Positions 1 through 9,245 of a stretch of 64,000 bases of DNA are shown here, piece by piece; positions within the stretch are counted from its first letter, which is position 1, and each line of letters begins with the position of its first letter. Origin of the DNA: an uncultured Methylibium sp. (GTDB taxonomy: Bacteria > Pseudomonadota > Gammaproteobacteria > Burkholderiales > Burkholderiaceae_C); the NCBI RefSeq assembly GCF_902826655.1, contig NZ_CADEFR010000007.1:1-64000 (forward strand), written 5' to 3'. Under the pieces are notes generated by a model. That model searched no databases. It saw only the letters and a program-made list of their open reading frames with translations, and had not been told where the DNA came from. A program made the position numbers and the translations under genes.

Positions 1-60
1 AATCGAACCACCGACACGCGGATTTTCAATCCGCTGCTCTACCAACTGAGCTACCGAGCC
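1..60 (-). tRNA. tRNA-Phe (GAA), 3' end cut by window edge
   Basis: Read on the minus strand, this begins with acceptor arm GGCTCGG, then a D-arm with GCTCAGTTGGTAGAGC. The anticodon stem GCGGA/TCCGC encloses loop TTGAAAA, so the anticodon is GAA (Phe). The T-arm starts with GGTTCGATT at the edge. About 60 of roughly 76 bases are present; the 3' acceptor strand lies outside the window. Confidence 0.93.
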
Positions 61-101
61 AAGGGGCGAGAGTGTAGCAGCCCCAGGCAACGCGCCGCGG
101 C

Positions 102-788
102 CTAGGCCATCACGCCCTTCTTGCCCCGGCTCAGGTCGACGCCCAGCTGCTTGAGCTTGCGGTAGAGGTGGGTGCGCTCCAGGCCGGTTTTCTCGGCCAC
201 GCGCGTCATGCTGCCGTTCTCCCGCGCCAGATGAAACTCGAAATAGGCCTTCTCGAAGGCGTCTCGGGCCTCGCGCAGCGGCCGGTCGAGCTCGAAGCTC
301 TGCTCGGGCTGGGGCCCCAGCACGATGGGCAGCGAGCCGCCGACACTCACCAGCATCGGCTCCATCGCGATGTGCTCGCGGTCGCCGGGCCGCAGCGGCG
401 TGACCGTCGCCGCCGGCCGGGCGGCCGGCTTGGCCAGCCCCTGCTCGACGGAGCGCAGCAGCTTCTGCAGGGTGATGGGCTTCTCGAGGAAGGCCATCGC
501 GCCGAACTTGATCGCCTCGACGGCGGTGTCGATGGTGCCGTGGCCCGACATCATGATCACCGGCATCGTCAGCAGGTTGCCGGCGCCCCACTCCTTGAGC
601 AGCGTGACGCCGTCGACGTCGGGCATCCAGATGTCGAGCAGCACCAGGTCGGGACGCATGCGGTCGCGGAACGCGCGGGCCTCGGCGGCGTTCTCGGCCA
701 GTTCGACGCTGTGGCCCTCGTCGCTCAGGATGTCCGACAGCAGCGCGCGGATGCCGAGTTCGTCGTCAACAACAAGGATGGTCGCCAT
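102..788 (-). CDS. ntrX: NtrX-type response regulator (receiver + Fis-type HTH)
   Basis: A 228-residue regulator with a receiver domain at about residues 1-120: acidic pair D8/D9, phospho-acceptor D52 in LLDIWMPD, and a conserved Lys in FLEKPI. A C-terminal Fis-type helix-turn-helix follows (RVAEKTGLERTHLYRKLKQLG). There is no AAA+ sigma-54 domain, so it is the short betaproteobacterial NtrX-like form. The ATG at 788 was chosen because the receiver fold starts immediately (MATILVVDDE). It follows the kinase gene ntrY by 44 bases and should be its partner. Known NtrYX systems respond to nitrogen, oxygen or envelope state; which one applies here is not visible. Confidence 0.9.
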   Translation of the reverse strand: MATILVVDDELGIRALLSDILSDEGHSVELAENAAEARAFRDRMRPDLVLLDIWMPDVDGVTLLKEWGAGNLLTMPVIMMSGHGTIDTAVEAIKFGAMAFLEKPITLQKLLRSVEQGLAKPAARPAATVTPLRPGDREHIAMEPMLVSVGGSLPIVLGPQPEQSFELDRPLREARDAFEKAYFEFHLARENGSMTRVAEKTGLERTHLYRKLKQLGVDLSRGKKGVMA

Positions 789-832
789 GGGGTCCCGGTG
801 GGTGGCGCCGGCCGTGTCGGCGGCGCCGCGAG

Positions 833-3190
833 CTAGCCCTGTGGGGCCAGCCATTTCGAAAATGATAGCGAAACTTGTGCCCCCCCCGTCCCGGTAGCTA
901 CCCCCGGACCGGTGCCGGTCGCCGCCTCGGCCGGCAGGTTGGCCAGGCGCACGCGGGCGCCGTGCTCGTCGGCGATCTTCTTGACGACGGCCAGGCCCAG
1001 ACCCGTGCCCTTGCTCTTGGTCGTCACGTAGGGCTCGAAGGCGCGCTTGAGGACGCGCTCGCCGAAGCCCGGCCCGTTGTCGGCCACGACCAGCCGCACG
1101 GCGCGCCACTGGCCCTGCTCGTTGCGCGCCCCTTCGGTGCGCACCCGCACCACCCCGTCGGGCCGGTCGGCGACCGCGTCGAAGGCGTTCTGGACCAGGT
1201 TGTGCACGACCTGGCGCAGCTGCGTCGCATCGCCTTCGATGCGCGGCAGGTCCGGCGCCAGCTCGGCGCGCAGCCGCCCGGACTCCTGCGCCTCGGCATA
1301 CAGGCCCAGGACCTCGTGGACCAGCGCCCCGAGGTCCAGCGGCGCCAGCTGCGCCGCCGGCAGGCGGGCGTAGTCGCGGAACTCGTTGACCAGCTGCTTC
1401 ATCGCCTGGACCTGGGCGACGATGGTGCCGACCGACTTGACGAGCATCAGCTGGTCCGGGCCTTCCAGCTTGGCCTCGAGCTTGTGCTGAATGCGCTCGG
1501 CCGACAGCTGGATCGGCGTCAGCGGGTTCTTGATCTCGTGCGCCAGCCGGCGCGCGACCTCGCCCCAGGCTTCTGCGCGCTGCGCCGACACCAGCTCGGT
1601 GATGTCGTCGAACACCACCAGCCGCGCGCTGCCGCCCTGCGCACCGGCCGGCAGCTGTGCGCCGCGCACCAGCAGCATCACCGCCTCGCGGTCGGCGGCC
1701 CCCTTCAGCTCGAAAGAGTCCTGCCACTGCTCTTGCTCGCCGCTGCCTTCGAGCTGCTCGAAGCGTTGGGTCAGGGCGGCATCGAAGCCCTCGAGACCCG
1801 GCACCTCGCCCAGCGGCCGGCCGAGGTAGGCCGACAGCGGCGCGCGCAGGATGCGTGTCGCACCGGCGTTGAGGCTGTCGACGCGCCCTTCGGCGTCGAA
1901 CACGATCACGCCGGCGCTCATGTTGTCGAGGATGGTCTGCAGCTTGGTGCGCGCGGTCTCGAGCTCGGCCAGGCTGTGCTCGATGATCCCGCGCGCGTCG
2001 GCCAACTGCTGCGTCATGTCGGCGAAGGACCGCGTCAGCCCGCCCAGCTCGTCGCGCGAGGCGAACACGGGCTTGGGGCTCAGGTCGCCGCGCGCCACCT
2101 CGCGCACGCCGTCGGCCAGCAGCAGCAGCGGTCGCGCCAGCCGGTTGCCGAAGGTCACCGCCAGCAGCATCGCGCCGAACACCGCGAGGATCAGCGTCAG
2201 CGTCAGCGTGCCGATGTACATGCGGCGCAGGCCCTCGCGCGCCAGCGAGCGCTGCTGGTACTCGCGGTAGGCGCTCTGCACCGCCAGCGCGTTGGCCGCC
2301 AGCGCGGCCGGCAGCAGCTGGCTCACCATCAGATAGCGATCCTCGCCGCTGAGCGAGAAGCCGGTCGACGGGATCAGCGCCAGCACGCGCACGCGCGGCT
2401 GGGTCGGCGGCTGGCTGGACGGCAGGCGGGCGCCGGCGCTGTCGTCGTCCAGGCCCTCGAGCTGCGTCGTGACGCGCGCGGTGCGGGCCTCGCGCAGCAG
2501 CGCCAGGCCGGGCCGCTCGGGGGCCAGCACCGCGGCCGCGCCGGCGCTCGACAGCACCTGGCCGCCGGCGCCGAGCACGGCGACGTCCTGCGCCGTCAGC
2601 TGCTCGCGCAGCCGCTCCAGCGCCAGCGGCTGCTGGCGCTCCGGGCCTTCGGCCAGCCGCTCGGCGGCCACGCGCGTCTTGCGCGCCAGGTCGTTGACCA
2701 GCGTGTCGAGCGTGCCGCGACCGAGGTTCAGACCGGCCTCCAGCGCGCCCTCGACCCGCACGTCGAACCAGCTCTCGATGCTGCGCGACACGAACTGGTA
2801 GCTCACCGTGTAGACCAGTGCGCCGGGCAGCAGCGCCACCAGGCCGAAGATCGCCGCCAGCCGCAGCAACAGGCGCGAGCCGAAGCGGCCGCGCAGCACG
2901 CGCGCCGTCAGGCGCACGGCGCCGAACAGGATCACGCTGACGAGGATCAGCGCGATCGCGATGTTGAAGCCCAGCAGCCAGTTGTAGTGGCGCTCGTAGA
3001 ACTCGCGGTTGTTGGTGGCGACCGCCAGCAGGAAGGTCAGCACCAGGGCCGCGCCGATCGTCGCCGCCAGCGCGATGATCCAGACCCAGCGCGAGGTGCG
3101 CCGGTCGACGCCGCGCGACAGCAGCAGGCCGATGCGTCGTCGCCAGCCGCTGGAATGGCCGTCCACCGCGGCCGGCGCCTCGCGCTTCAC
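833..3190 (-). CDS. ntrY: NtrY-type membrane sensor histidine kinase
   Basis: A 785-residue sensor kinase. Several N-terminal hydrophobic segments (within about residues 20-130) flank a large periplasmic-type region. A further membrane helix follows (IGTLTLTLILAVFGAML), then HAMP, PAS (DNMSAGVIVFDAEGRV), the H-box with phospho-acceptor His551 in RLAHEIKNPLTP, and an HATPase domain with NLVQNAFDAV, DNGPGFG and GTGLGLAVVKKI. The GTG at 3190 is used because it lies one base after the upstream DUF4390 stop. Near the 3' end the coding strand carries eight G in a row (880-887), in the right phase for -1 slippage; see the separate entry. Confidence 0.9.
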   Translation of the reverse strand: MKREAPAAVDGHSSGWRRRIGLLLSRGVDRRTSRWVWIIALAATIGAALVLTFLLAVATNNREFYERHYNWLLGFNIAIALILVSVILFGAVRLTARVLRGRFGSRLLLRLAAIFGLVALLPGALVYTVSYQFVSRSIESWFDVRVEGALEAGLNLGRGTLDTLVNDLARKTRVAAERLAEGPERQQPLALERLREQLTAQDVAVLGAGGQVLSSAGAAAVLAPERPGLALLREARTARVTTQLEGLDDDSAGARLPSSQPPTQPRVRVLALIPSTGFSLSGEDRYLMVSQLLPAALAANALAVQSAYREYQQRSLAREGLRRMYIGTLTLTLILAVFGAMLLAVTFGNRLARPLLLLADGVREVARGDLSPKPVFASRDELGGLTRSFADMTQQLADARGIIEHSLAELETARTKLQTILDNMSAGVIVFDAEGRVDSLNAGATRILRAPLSAYLGRPLGEVPGLEGFDAALTQRFEQLEGSGEQEQWQDSFELKGAADREAVMLLVRGAQLPAGAQGGSARLVVFDDITELVSAQRAEAWGEVARRLAHEIKNPLTPIQLSAERIQHKLEAKLEGPDQLMLVKSVGTIVAQVQAMKQLVNEFRDYARLPAAQLAPLDLGALVHEVLGLYAEAQESGRLRAELAPDLPRIEGDATQLRQVVHNLVQNAFDAVADRPDGVVRVRTEGARNEQGQWRAVRLVVADNGPGFGERVLKRAFEPYVTTKSKGTGLGLAVVKKIADEHGARVRLANLPAEAATGTGPGVATGTGGAQVSLSFSKWLAPQG
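881..887 (-). other. Homopolymeric -1 slippery heptamer (G GGG GGG) in ntrY
   Basis: The coding strand reads ACG GGG GGG GCA in the ntrY frame, giving a G8 run at 880-887. G GGG GGG fits the X XXY YYZ pattern in the correct phase. A -1 shift enters the ntrX frame, which is open from here through the linker to the ntrX ATG and stop. A GC-rich inverted repeat (804-810 with 821-827) sits between the two genes. Whether slippage occurs is unknown. Confidence 0.4.
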
Positions 3191-3191
3191 G

Positions 3192-3830
3192 TCACTTGGC
3201 CGGCGGCGGTGGCGGGGAGGGCGGCAGCGCCTCGGGCACGGTGAGCGTGCGCTCGACGCCCAGCGTCCATTCGGCCTGCCCGCCGAAGCTGATCTGCAGC
3301 GGCCGCGGCAGCTGCGAGGTGTCCAGCCGCAGGCTGAACTCGACGTACTGCCGGGCGCCGTCTTCCAGGTCGGCCGGGTCGGCGAGCTTCCAGCGCGTCG
3401 CGCGCTGCACCGCACCCAGGGCATCGGACAGCGTGTCGTAGGTCTGGCTCAGGCTGCCGAAGTTGACGCGGTAGCGGCGTGTCAGCGGCTGCCAGGTCAC
3501 GCGCCAGTTGCGGCTGGCGCGCACGACCCGCTTGTCGCGCCAGTACCAGCGCGAGCGCAAGAGCTCGGCCTCGGCGACGAAATACAGCGGCACGCCCTTG
3601 AGCATGGCGTCCTCGACGGCGCGCGGCAACTCGATGCGCGCCTGGTAGCCGAGCAGCAGGCCTTCCTCGTCGCGCGTGAGCTCGAGCTGGGTCAGCTCGA
3701 TCTTGTCGGCGCGCGCCGGCAACGCCAGCACGACGAGGCAGATCGCGGTGACGACCCAAAGCCACGGCGCCCCCGGCGCGGGCCGTGCCGCACGGGGCTG
3801 GAACCAGCATCGAACCCAGGCGGTGAACAC
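3192..3830 (-). CDS. DUF4390 protein, exported
   Basis: A 212-residue protein with an N-terminal membrane/signal segment (LWVVTAICLVVLALPARA) followed by the DUF4390 beta-rich body. Characteristic stretches include WYWRDKRVV, RYRVNFG and WTLGVERT. The C-terminus is proline-rich. The start is GTG at 3830; there is no in-frame ATG near it. It lies between rsmB and ntrY with one base before the ntrY GTG, so it is probably cotranscribed and translationally coupled with the kinase. This order is common in Burkholderiales. Its function is not established; a periplasmic role linked to NtrY sensing is only an inference from position. Confidence 0.85.
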   Translation of the reverse strand: MFTAWVRCWFQPRAARPAPGAPWLWVVTAICLVVLALPARADKIELTQLELTRDEEGLLLGYQARIELPRAVEDAMLKGVPLYFVAEAELLRSRWYWRDKRVVRASRNWRVTWQPLTRRYRVNFGSLSQTYDTLSDALGAVQRATRWKLADPADLEDGARQYVEFSLRLDTSQLPRPLQISFGGQAEWTLGVERTLTVPEALPPSPPPPPAK

Positions 3831-3885
3831 GGCGGGCGGGTGGTCGGTTGTTCGGTGTGTCGCGGTCTCGCGGTCTCGGGAGGGG

Positions 3886-5250
3886 TCAGGACACGCGCTT
3901 GTGGAGCAGCGCGTAATGGAAGCCGTCCGTCACGGGCGGCGGGTCGTCCGGTAATCCGGCCGGCCGGCCTGCCTCCCCCTTCGATCCATTGTCGGCCAGC
4001 GGCAGCAATTGACCCGGAGAAGGCCGCAGGTCGGCATCGGGTGCACGTTGCAAAAAAGCGTCGATCCCGCGTTCGCCTTCGGCCCTGAAGACCGAACAGG
4101 TCGCATAGACGAGCCGGCCGCCGGGCGCGAGCAGCGGCCACAGGGCGTCCAGCATCGTCGCCTGGGTGCGCGCCAGCGCTTCGATGTCGGACGGGCGCCG
4201 CAACCAGCGCACATCGGGATGGCGCCGCACGATGCCCGAGGCACTGCAGGGCGCGTCGAGCAGGATCGCGTCGAAGGGCCGGCCGTCCCACCAGGCTGCG
4301 GTGTCGCGCGCGTCGGCCGCCAACAGCCGTGCCTGCAGGCCGAGGCGACTCAGTGTCTGGTCGACCTTCTGCAGCCGCGCCGCATCCACATCGAGAGCCA
4401 GCAGGTCGAGGTCCGCCAGCTCCAGCAGGTGCGCCGCCTTGCCGCCGGGCGCCGCGCAGGCATCGAGCACGCGCGCGCCGGCCGGCAGGCCATCGCCCAG
4501 CAACAGCGGCGCCGCCTGCTGCGCGGCGAGATCCTGCACCGACACATCGCCGGCGTCGAAGCCCGGCAGCTCGTGCACCGCACGCGGCAGCGCCAGCTCG
4601 ATCGCCGCGCCGCCCCATCCTCCCGGCAGCGACACCGCGCGCGCCGCGATGCCGCCCGCGGCCAGCCGTTCCAGGTAGGCCGGCACGTCGCCGCGGCGCG
4701 CGTTGACGCGCAGGCTCATCGGCGCGCGCCGGTCGTCGGCTCGCAGCAGGTCCTGCCACTGCCTCGGCCAGTCGCGCTGCAGCGCGTCGATCCACCAGCG
4801 CGGGTGGTTCCACGCCGCGGCCGGGTCGGTGGCGATCGCGCCCTCCAGCGCCTCGCGCTCGCGCAGGTAGCGGCGCAGCACGGCATTGACGAAGCGCGCC
4901 TGCGCCGCGGCGTGACGCTTGGCCGCGTCGACCGCCTGGTTCACCAGCGTGTGGGCGTCGTAGGGCGGCGGCGCGTCGCCGGCCGGCCGCGACACGGCCA
5001 GCGCCAGCAGCAGCAGCGCGTCGACCCAGGGCGGTGGCGCCTTCGGCGCGAGCTGCTGGCGCAGCGCCTGCGCCGCTCCGAGGCCGCGCAGGGCATGGAA
5101 GGCGAGCGATTGCGTGCCGGGCCGCACCGCCGCCGGCGTCGCCGCCAGCGCGTCGTTCAGCGAGCGTCCGGCGCGCACCGCCGCCACGGCATCGGCGCCA
5201 TGCGCCATCAGCACGGCCAGCGGGGGCGAAGGGCTCGCGGTCTTGATCAC
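3886..5250 (-). CDS. rsmB: 16S rRNA (cytosine967-C5)-methyltransferase RsmB
   Basis: A 454-residue protein. An N-terminal NusB-like RNA-binding domain (about residues 1-150) is followed by a Rossmann SAM methyltransferase domain: SAM motif VLDACAAPGGKA, Cys335 in DAPCSASG and catalytic Cys385 in YATCSVF. It methylates C967 of 16S rRNA using SAM. Length fits the family (about 430-450). GTG at 5250 is preferred because the NusB-like region starts soon after; longer in-frame extensions upstream are alanine/arginine-rich and look non-coding. The order rsmB-DUF4390-ntrYX is typical of the group. Confidence 0.93.
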   Translation of the reverse strand: MIKTASPSPPLAVLMAHGADAVAAVRAGRSLNDALAATPAAVRPGTQSLAFHALRGLGAAQALRQQLAPKAPPPWVDALLLLALAVSRPAGDAPPPYDAHTLVNQAVDAAKRHAAAQARFVNAVLRRYLREREALEGAIATDPAAAWNHPRWWIDALQRDWPRQWQDLLRADDRRAPMSLRVNARRGDVPAYLERLAAGGIAARAVSLPGGWGGAAIELALPRAVHELPGFDAGDVSVQDLAAQQAAPLLLGDGLPAGARVLDACAAPGGKAAHLLELADLDLLALDVDAARLQKVDQTLSRLGLQARLLAADARDTAAWWDGRPFDAILLDAPCSASGIVRRHPDVRWLRRPSDIEALARTQATMLDALWPLLAPGGRLVYATCSVFRAEGERGIDAFLQRAPDADLRPSPGQLLPLADNGSKGEAGRPAGLPDDPPPVTDGFHYALLHKRVS

Positions 5251-5282
5251 GGGCGCGCAGTGTAGGCGGCGCCCGGGCGCCG

Positions 5283-6116
5283 TCAGGACCAGCCGGGGTC
5301 GCGGTAGCGCGCTGCCAGCGACGGCGGCAGCGGCGCGTCCAGCAGCGTGGCGGCCAGGCGCAGCGCATCGCAGGCATCGGCCCCGAGCGAGGCGACCCCT
5401 GGATCCTCCTCGATCGCAGCGATCCAGGCCTGCACCAGCACCGGCCGGTGCATCCACGACTGCGCCTGCATGCGGCGCAGCGCGCGCAGCATCTGTTCGC
5501 TGTCCGGCGCCTGGCACATCGAAGCCGCACCGCCGAGCGGGTTGAGCAAGGCCGCCCACGGCGCCAGCACGCGCTCGTGCCACAGCCGCCCCGCATGCGC
5601 GATGCGACTGCCCCCGGCGTCGACCGGGACGATGCGCGCCAGGAAGGCGGTGAGCACCGCGAACTCGACCGCGTCGGCCTGCGCGAGTTCGGTGCCGTCG
5701 GGAGCGACCGCGGTGCCGGGCGGCGCCAGCGGCGCCTCGCCGAGGCGCTGGCGCAGCGCCAGCCAGCGCAGCCGGTCCAGCGGGCTCACTTGCCCATCGG
5801 CCCCCATCACGCGCCGTGCCGTCTCGACCAGGCCCTGGCGTTCGGCCAGCGGTGCCGTTCGCGAGCGCTCCAGCAGCGCGTCGAACACCGGCAGTCGCGT
5901 CGCCGGACCCAGCAGCGCGACATCGGCGGCGATCTGCGCCGCTTGCGCCACGTCCGCTGTGGCCTCCTTCCAGGCGGCCTGCTCGCGCTGGCTGCCCGGC
6001 GTCAGCAGCAGGGCCAGCAGTGCCGCGCGGCGTTCGCCCGGGCCGCGCACGAAGGACAGATGTTCCAGCGCCTCGCGCTCGCCGCGCGGCGCGGCCGATG
6101 CTTCGACATGGCTCAT
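5283..6116 (-). CDS. Orphan protein resembling the C-terminal tail of M48 peptidases
   Basis: A 277-residue protein with no HExxH metal site and no membrane segment. Its middle region, RLPVFDALLERSRTAPLAE followed by MGADGQVSPLDRLRW, resembles the TerB-like tail seen after the catalytic domain in betaproteobacterial M48 metallopeptidases. I infer that this is a free-standing copy of that tail. ATG 6116 overlaps the stop of the LemA gene (ATGA), which implies coupling; LemA and M48 genes are frequent neighbours. An alternative is simply an uncharacterised helical protein. Function is not assigned. Confidence 0.6.
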   Translation of the reverse strand: MSHVEASAAPRGEREALEHLSFVRGPGERRAALLALLLTPGSQREQAAWKEATADVAQAAQIAADVALLGPATRLPVFDALLERSRTAPLAERQGLVETARRVMGADGQVSPLDRLRWLALRQRLGEAPLAPPGTAVAPDGTELAQADAVEFAVLTAFLARIVPVDAGGSRIAHAGRLWHERVLAPWAALLNPLGGAASMCQAPDSEQMLRALRRMQAQSWMHRPVLVQAWIAAIEEDPGVASLGADACDALRLAATLLDAPLPPSLAARYRDPGWS

Positions 6117-6754
6117 GGTCGATCTCCGAAGCTGGAGGCGATCTGCGAGTCCGGCCCGCGGTCCGGCGATGCAGTCTGCAGTGCGGCCGCCGGCCGGAAG
6201 CCGAACAGCCCCGCGACCACGCGCGTCGGCAACTCGCCCACCGCGCGGTTGAAGTCGGTCACCGCCTCCTTGAAGACGCGGCGCGTGAAGACGACCTGGG
6301 CGTCGGCGTCCTGCAGTCCCTGCAGCAGCGCGTGCACGCGCTCGCCGACTGCCGCATCCTCGACCAGCGCCGGCCGCGCCTCGATCAGCACGCGCAGCGG
6401 CCGCAGCGCGCCGTCGAGCACCTGCTCGGCCAGCCCCAGGCTCTGGATCGCGCCGGCACTGCTGGGCCGCACCTGCGCGTGGTCGGCAGCCGCCTGGGCC
6501 TGGCGCGTCGCGGCCATCACCGACTGCAGCGTGGCGCGGCCGACCTCGTCGTCCATGGCGCCCTTGCATTCGGGCCCGGCCAGCAGGGTCGCCAGGTCGA
6601 AGGCCAGCGCCTGGCGGCGGCGCAGCTGGGCGTCGATCGGCGTCCACGCGGCCGAGACCGCGCTGCGCAGGCGCACCAGCCGGTTGTAGGCCCCGACGAG
6701 CCAGAAGCCGAACACGGCCAGCAGCACGACCACGACGATCCGTGTCGTGCTCAC
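6113..6754 (-). CDS. LemA family protein
   Basis: A 213-residue protein with one N-terminal membrane helix (IVVVVLLAVFGFWLVGAY) followed by the LemA helical bundle. The family pattern YNRLVRLRSAVSAAW...IDAQLRRR is present, as is the C-terminal FNRAVGELPTRVVAGLFGF. The start is GTG at 6754. LemA proteins are membrane-anchored with a soluble helical domain of poorly defined role, often beside peptidases or TPM proteins. Here the partner is the M48-tail-like protein overlapping its stop codon. Confidence 0.85.
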   Translation of the reverse strand: MSTTRIVVVVLLAVFGFWLVGAYNRLVRLRSAVSAAWTPIDAQLRRRQALAFDLATLLAGPECKGAMDDEVGRATLQSVMAATRQAQAAADHAQVRPSSAGAIQSLGLAEQVLDGALRPLRVLIEARPALVEDAAVGERVHALLQGLQDADAQVVFTRRVFKEAVTDFNRAVGELPTRVVAGLFGFRPAAALQTASPDRGPDSQIASSFGDRP

Positions 6755-6970
6755 GAGGCAGTGCGTCGGGCCAGCATCGATGACGACTCTACGCCAGCCT
6801 GCTGACGCACCGGCGCTTCGTGCCGCGACGAAGCGATCCGCAGCGAGGCTGCGCGATCATCGCGGCATGAAGTCACGCTGCGGCGTCGCGCCGACGACAC
6901 CCCGAGCGCGTCGGCGATCACCCGACCGGCGGGCTGCCGCGCTGCCGGACCACGACGGGCTGGATGCGGC
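6755..6970. other. Gene-free gap between lemA and queC
   Basis: A stretch of 216 bases between the lemA start and the queC stop, both on minus. It must hold the lemA promoter and any queC terminator. I see no convincing hairpin with a T-tract and no recognisable box. Short open frames here lack a ribosome site and recognisable content. Confidence 0.5.
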
Positions 6971-7678
6971 TCAGGCCGCCGCGCGCCAGGCCTCGTAGCC
7001 CTTGCGCCGCAGCTCGCAGGCCGAGCAGGACCCGCAGCCGTAGCCCCAGTCCTGCCGCACGCCGCGCTCGCCGAGGTAGCAGGTGTGGGTCTGATCGATC
7101 GTCAACTCGACCAGCGCGTCGCCGCCGAGGCGGTGCGCCAGCGCCCAGGTCTCGGCCTTGCTGAGCCACATCAGCGGCGTCTCGACCGTCATCGGCGTCG
7201 CCATGCCGAGGCTGAGCGCCAGTTGCATGGCCTTGAGCGTGTTGTCGCGGCAGTCGGGGTAGCCGGAGTAGTCGGTCTCGCACATGCCGCCGACCAGCAC
7301 GCTCAGGTTGCGTCGGTAGGCGATCGCGCCGGCGAAGCCGAGGAAGAGCAGGTTGCGGCCCGGCACGAAGCTGCTGGGCAGGCCATTGGCCTGCATCTCG
7401 ATCTGGCGCGAGGAAGTCAGCGCGGTGTCCGAGATCCGGCCCAGCAGGCCCAGATCCAGCAAGTGATCGTTGGCCAGGCGCCCGGCCCAGTGCGGAAAGC
7501 CGCGCGCGAGCGCGTCGCGCACGACGCTGCGGCATTCGAGTTCGATGCGGTGGCGCTGGCCGTAGTCGAAGCCGATCGTCTCGACATGCGCATAGCGATC
7601 CAGCGCCCACGCCAGGCAGGCTGTCGAGTCCTGGCCGCCGGAGAACAGGACGAGCGCGCCGCGGGGTTCGAGCGCCAT
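6971..7678 (-). CDS. queC: 7-cyano-7-deazaguanine synthase QueC
   Basis: A 235-residue enzyme that makes preQ0 from 7-carboxy-7-deazaguanine, ammonia and ATP in queuosine biosynthesis. The PP-loop is visible near the N-terminus ([14 protein letters not shown]). Zinc-binding cysteines lie near the end in [18 protein letters not shown] 7678 gives the usual start a few residues before the PP-loop; an in-frame TTG at 7702 would add eight residues and overlap the upstream gene. It is last in the topB-AEC-proA-small membrane protein run. No other queuosine gene is in the window. Confidence 0.93.
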   Translation of the reverse strand: MALEPRGALVLFSGGQDSTACLAWALDRYAHVETIGFDYGQRHRIELECRSVVRDALARGFPHWAGRLANDHLLDLGLLGRISDTALTSSRQIEMQANGLPSSFVPGRNLLFLGFAGAIAYRRNLSVLVGGMCETDYSGYPDCRDNTLKAMQLALSLGMATPMTVETPLMWLSKAETWALAHRLGGDALVELTIDQTHTCYLGERGVRQDWGYGCGSCSACELRRKGYEAWRAAA

Positions 7679-7691
7679 CACCACTGGTTCA

Positions 7692-7934
7692 TCACTTGTC
7701 AACGAGCGCGCAGACCACTAGCACCGCGAATGCCAGCGCCGCCACTCCCGCGAACTTGAAGTTCAGCCGCGCAAGCCGATTTCCCGCGAGTGCGAGGTCC
7801 ATGACTTCGTGCGGCGTCTTCATCTGCTTGGTGACCATGAGCTTGATCACCACGCACCAGCAGGCGATCGCCATGATGATCATCAGTACGAGCGCGCCGA
7901 CACCGAGATAGGCCCAGATCGAACCCGTGCTCAT
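7692..7934 (-). CDS. Small two-helix membrane protein, function unknown
   Basis: An 80-residue protein with two predicted membrane helices (about residues 8-32 and 57-77) around a basic, polar loop containing [23 protein letters not shown] 7934 overlaps the proA stop (ATGA), and its own stop is 13 bases before the queC ATG. That spacing makes it very likely a real translated gene. I do not recognise the family. The neighbours, proline synthesis and queuosine synthesis, give no clear hint. Confidence 0.7.
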   Translation of the reverse strand: MSTGSIWAYLGVGALVLMIIMAIACWCVVIKLMVTKQMKTPHEVMDLALAGNRLARLNFKFAGVAALAFAVLVVCALVDK

Positions 7935-9217
7935 GACCTGATCTCACCCTGCCCCAGCACCACCCACTTCAGCGAGGTCAGCCCCTCCAGCCCCACTGGC
8001 CCGCGGGCGTGGAACTTGTCGGTGGAGATGCCGATCTCGGCGCCCAGCCCGTACTCGAAGCCGTCGGCGAAACGGGTGCTGGCGTTGACCATCACGCTGG
8101 CCGAATCGACCTCGCGCAGGAAGCGCATCGCGTTCGGATGGTTGGTCGTCAGGATCGCGTCGGTGTGGTGCGAGCCGTAGCGGTTGATGCGCGCGATCGC
8201 CTCGTCCAGGCTGTCGACCAGCTTGATGCTGATGATGGGCGCAAGGTACTCCTCGGACCAGTCGGCCTCGGTCGCATCGACCAGCTTCGCGCCCGGCACC
8301 GCCGCGAGCAGCGCCTTGGCGCGCGGACCGCAACGCATCTCCACGCCCTTGGCCGCGAACACCGCGCCGATCTTGGGCAGGAAGGCGGCCGCGACGTCGC
8401 GATGCACCAGCAGCGATTCGGCCGCGTTGCAGGGGCTGTATTTCTGCGTCTTGGCGTTGTCGGTGACCTTCACCGCCAGGTCCAGGTCGACCTCGGCATC
8501 GACGTAGGCGTGGCAGTTGCCGTCCAGGTGCTTGATCACCGGCACCTTGGCCTCGGCGCTGATGCGCTCGATCAGGCCCTTGCCGCCGCGCGGGATGATG
8601 ACGTCCACCGATTCCGGCATCGCGATCAGCCGCCCGACCGCGGCGCGGTCCGTCGTCTCGATGAGCTGCACCGCGTCGGCCGGCAGGCCCGCCTCGACCA
8701 GCGCCGCCTGTACCTCGCGCGCCAGTGCCAGGTTGCTGTGCAGCGCCTCGGAGCCGCCGCGCAGGATGCAGGCGTTGCCGCTCTTGATCGCCAGCGAGGC
8801 GGCCTCGATCGTCACGTTGGGCCGGCTCTCGTAGATCATGCCGAACACGCCCAGCGGCACGCGCATGCGGCCCACGCTGATGCCGCTGGGGCGGCGCTTC
8901 AGCTCGGTGATCTCGCCCACCGGGTCGGGCATCGCGGCGATCTGCTCGCAGCCCTCGGCGACCGTCTCGATCACCTTCGGCGTGAGCTTCAGGCGGTCGA
9001 GCATCGGGCCCGCCAGGCCGGCCGCCGCGGCGGCCTCCAGGTCGCGCGCGTTGGCGGCCTGTACCTGTCGTGCGGCCTGGCCGTCGCGCAGCCGGCGCGC
9101 CAGCGCACGCAGGGCGGCGTCCTTGGCGGCCGACGGCGCCGCGGCCATCGCCGCCGAGGCGGCGCGGGCCAGCGTGCCCACGTGGGCCATGTAGGCGGGG
9201 ATGTCGGTCGGGTTCAT
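7931..9217 (-). CDS. proA: Gamma-glutamyl phosphate reductase ProA
   Basis: A 428-residue NADPH-dependent reductase converting gamma-glutamyl phosphate to glutamate semialdehyde in proline biosynthesis. Family features: [25 protein letters not shown], the RGGSEA motif, and the catalytic-Cys region in [16 protein letters not shown] 9217 gives about the usual length (E. coli has 417). It overlaps the small membrane protein gene by ATGA and follows the AEC transporter by 28 bases. proB is not in the window. Confidence 0.95.
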   Translation of the reverse strand: MNPTDIPAYMAHVGTLARAASAAMAAAPSAAKDAALRALARRLRDGQAARQVQAANARDLEAAAAAGLAGPMLDRLKLTPKVIETVAEGCEQIAAMPDPVGEITELKRRPSGISVGRMRVPLGVFGMIYESRPNVTIEAASLAIKSGNACILRGGSEALHSNLALAREVQAALVEAGLPADAVQLIETTDRAAVGRLIAMPESVDVIIPRGGKGLIERISAEAKVPVIKHLDGNCHAYVDAEVDLDLAVKVTDNAKTQKYSPCNAAESLLVHRDVAAAFLPKIGAVFAAKGVEMRCGPRAKALLAAVPGAKLVDATEADWSEEYLAPIISIKLVDSLDEAIARINRYGSHHTDAILTTNHPNAMRFLREVDSASVMVNASTRFADGFEYGLGAEIGISTDKFHARGPVGLEGLTSLKWVVLGQGEIRS

Positions 9218-9245
9218 CGTGGCGCGATTGTCCCGCAAGCCGCGG

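Noticed and set aside
875..3244. Long open frame on plus, opposite ntrY (789 residues)
   Set aside because: High GC depletes stop codons. The translated product is low-complexity (His/Arg/Gln/Ala-rich) with no recognisable motifs, and the opposite strand has a clear kinase.
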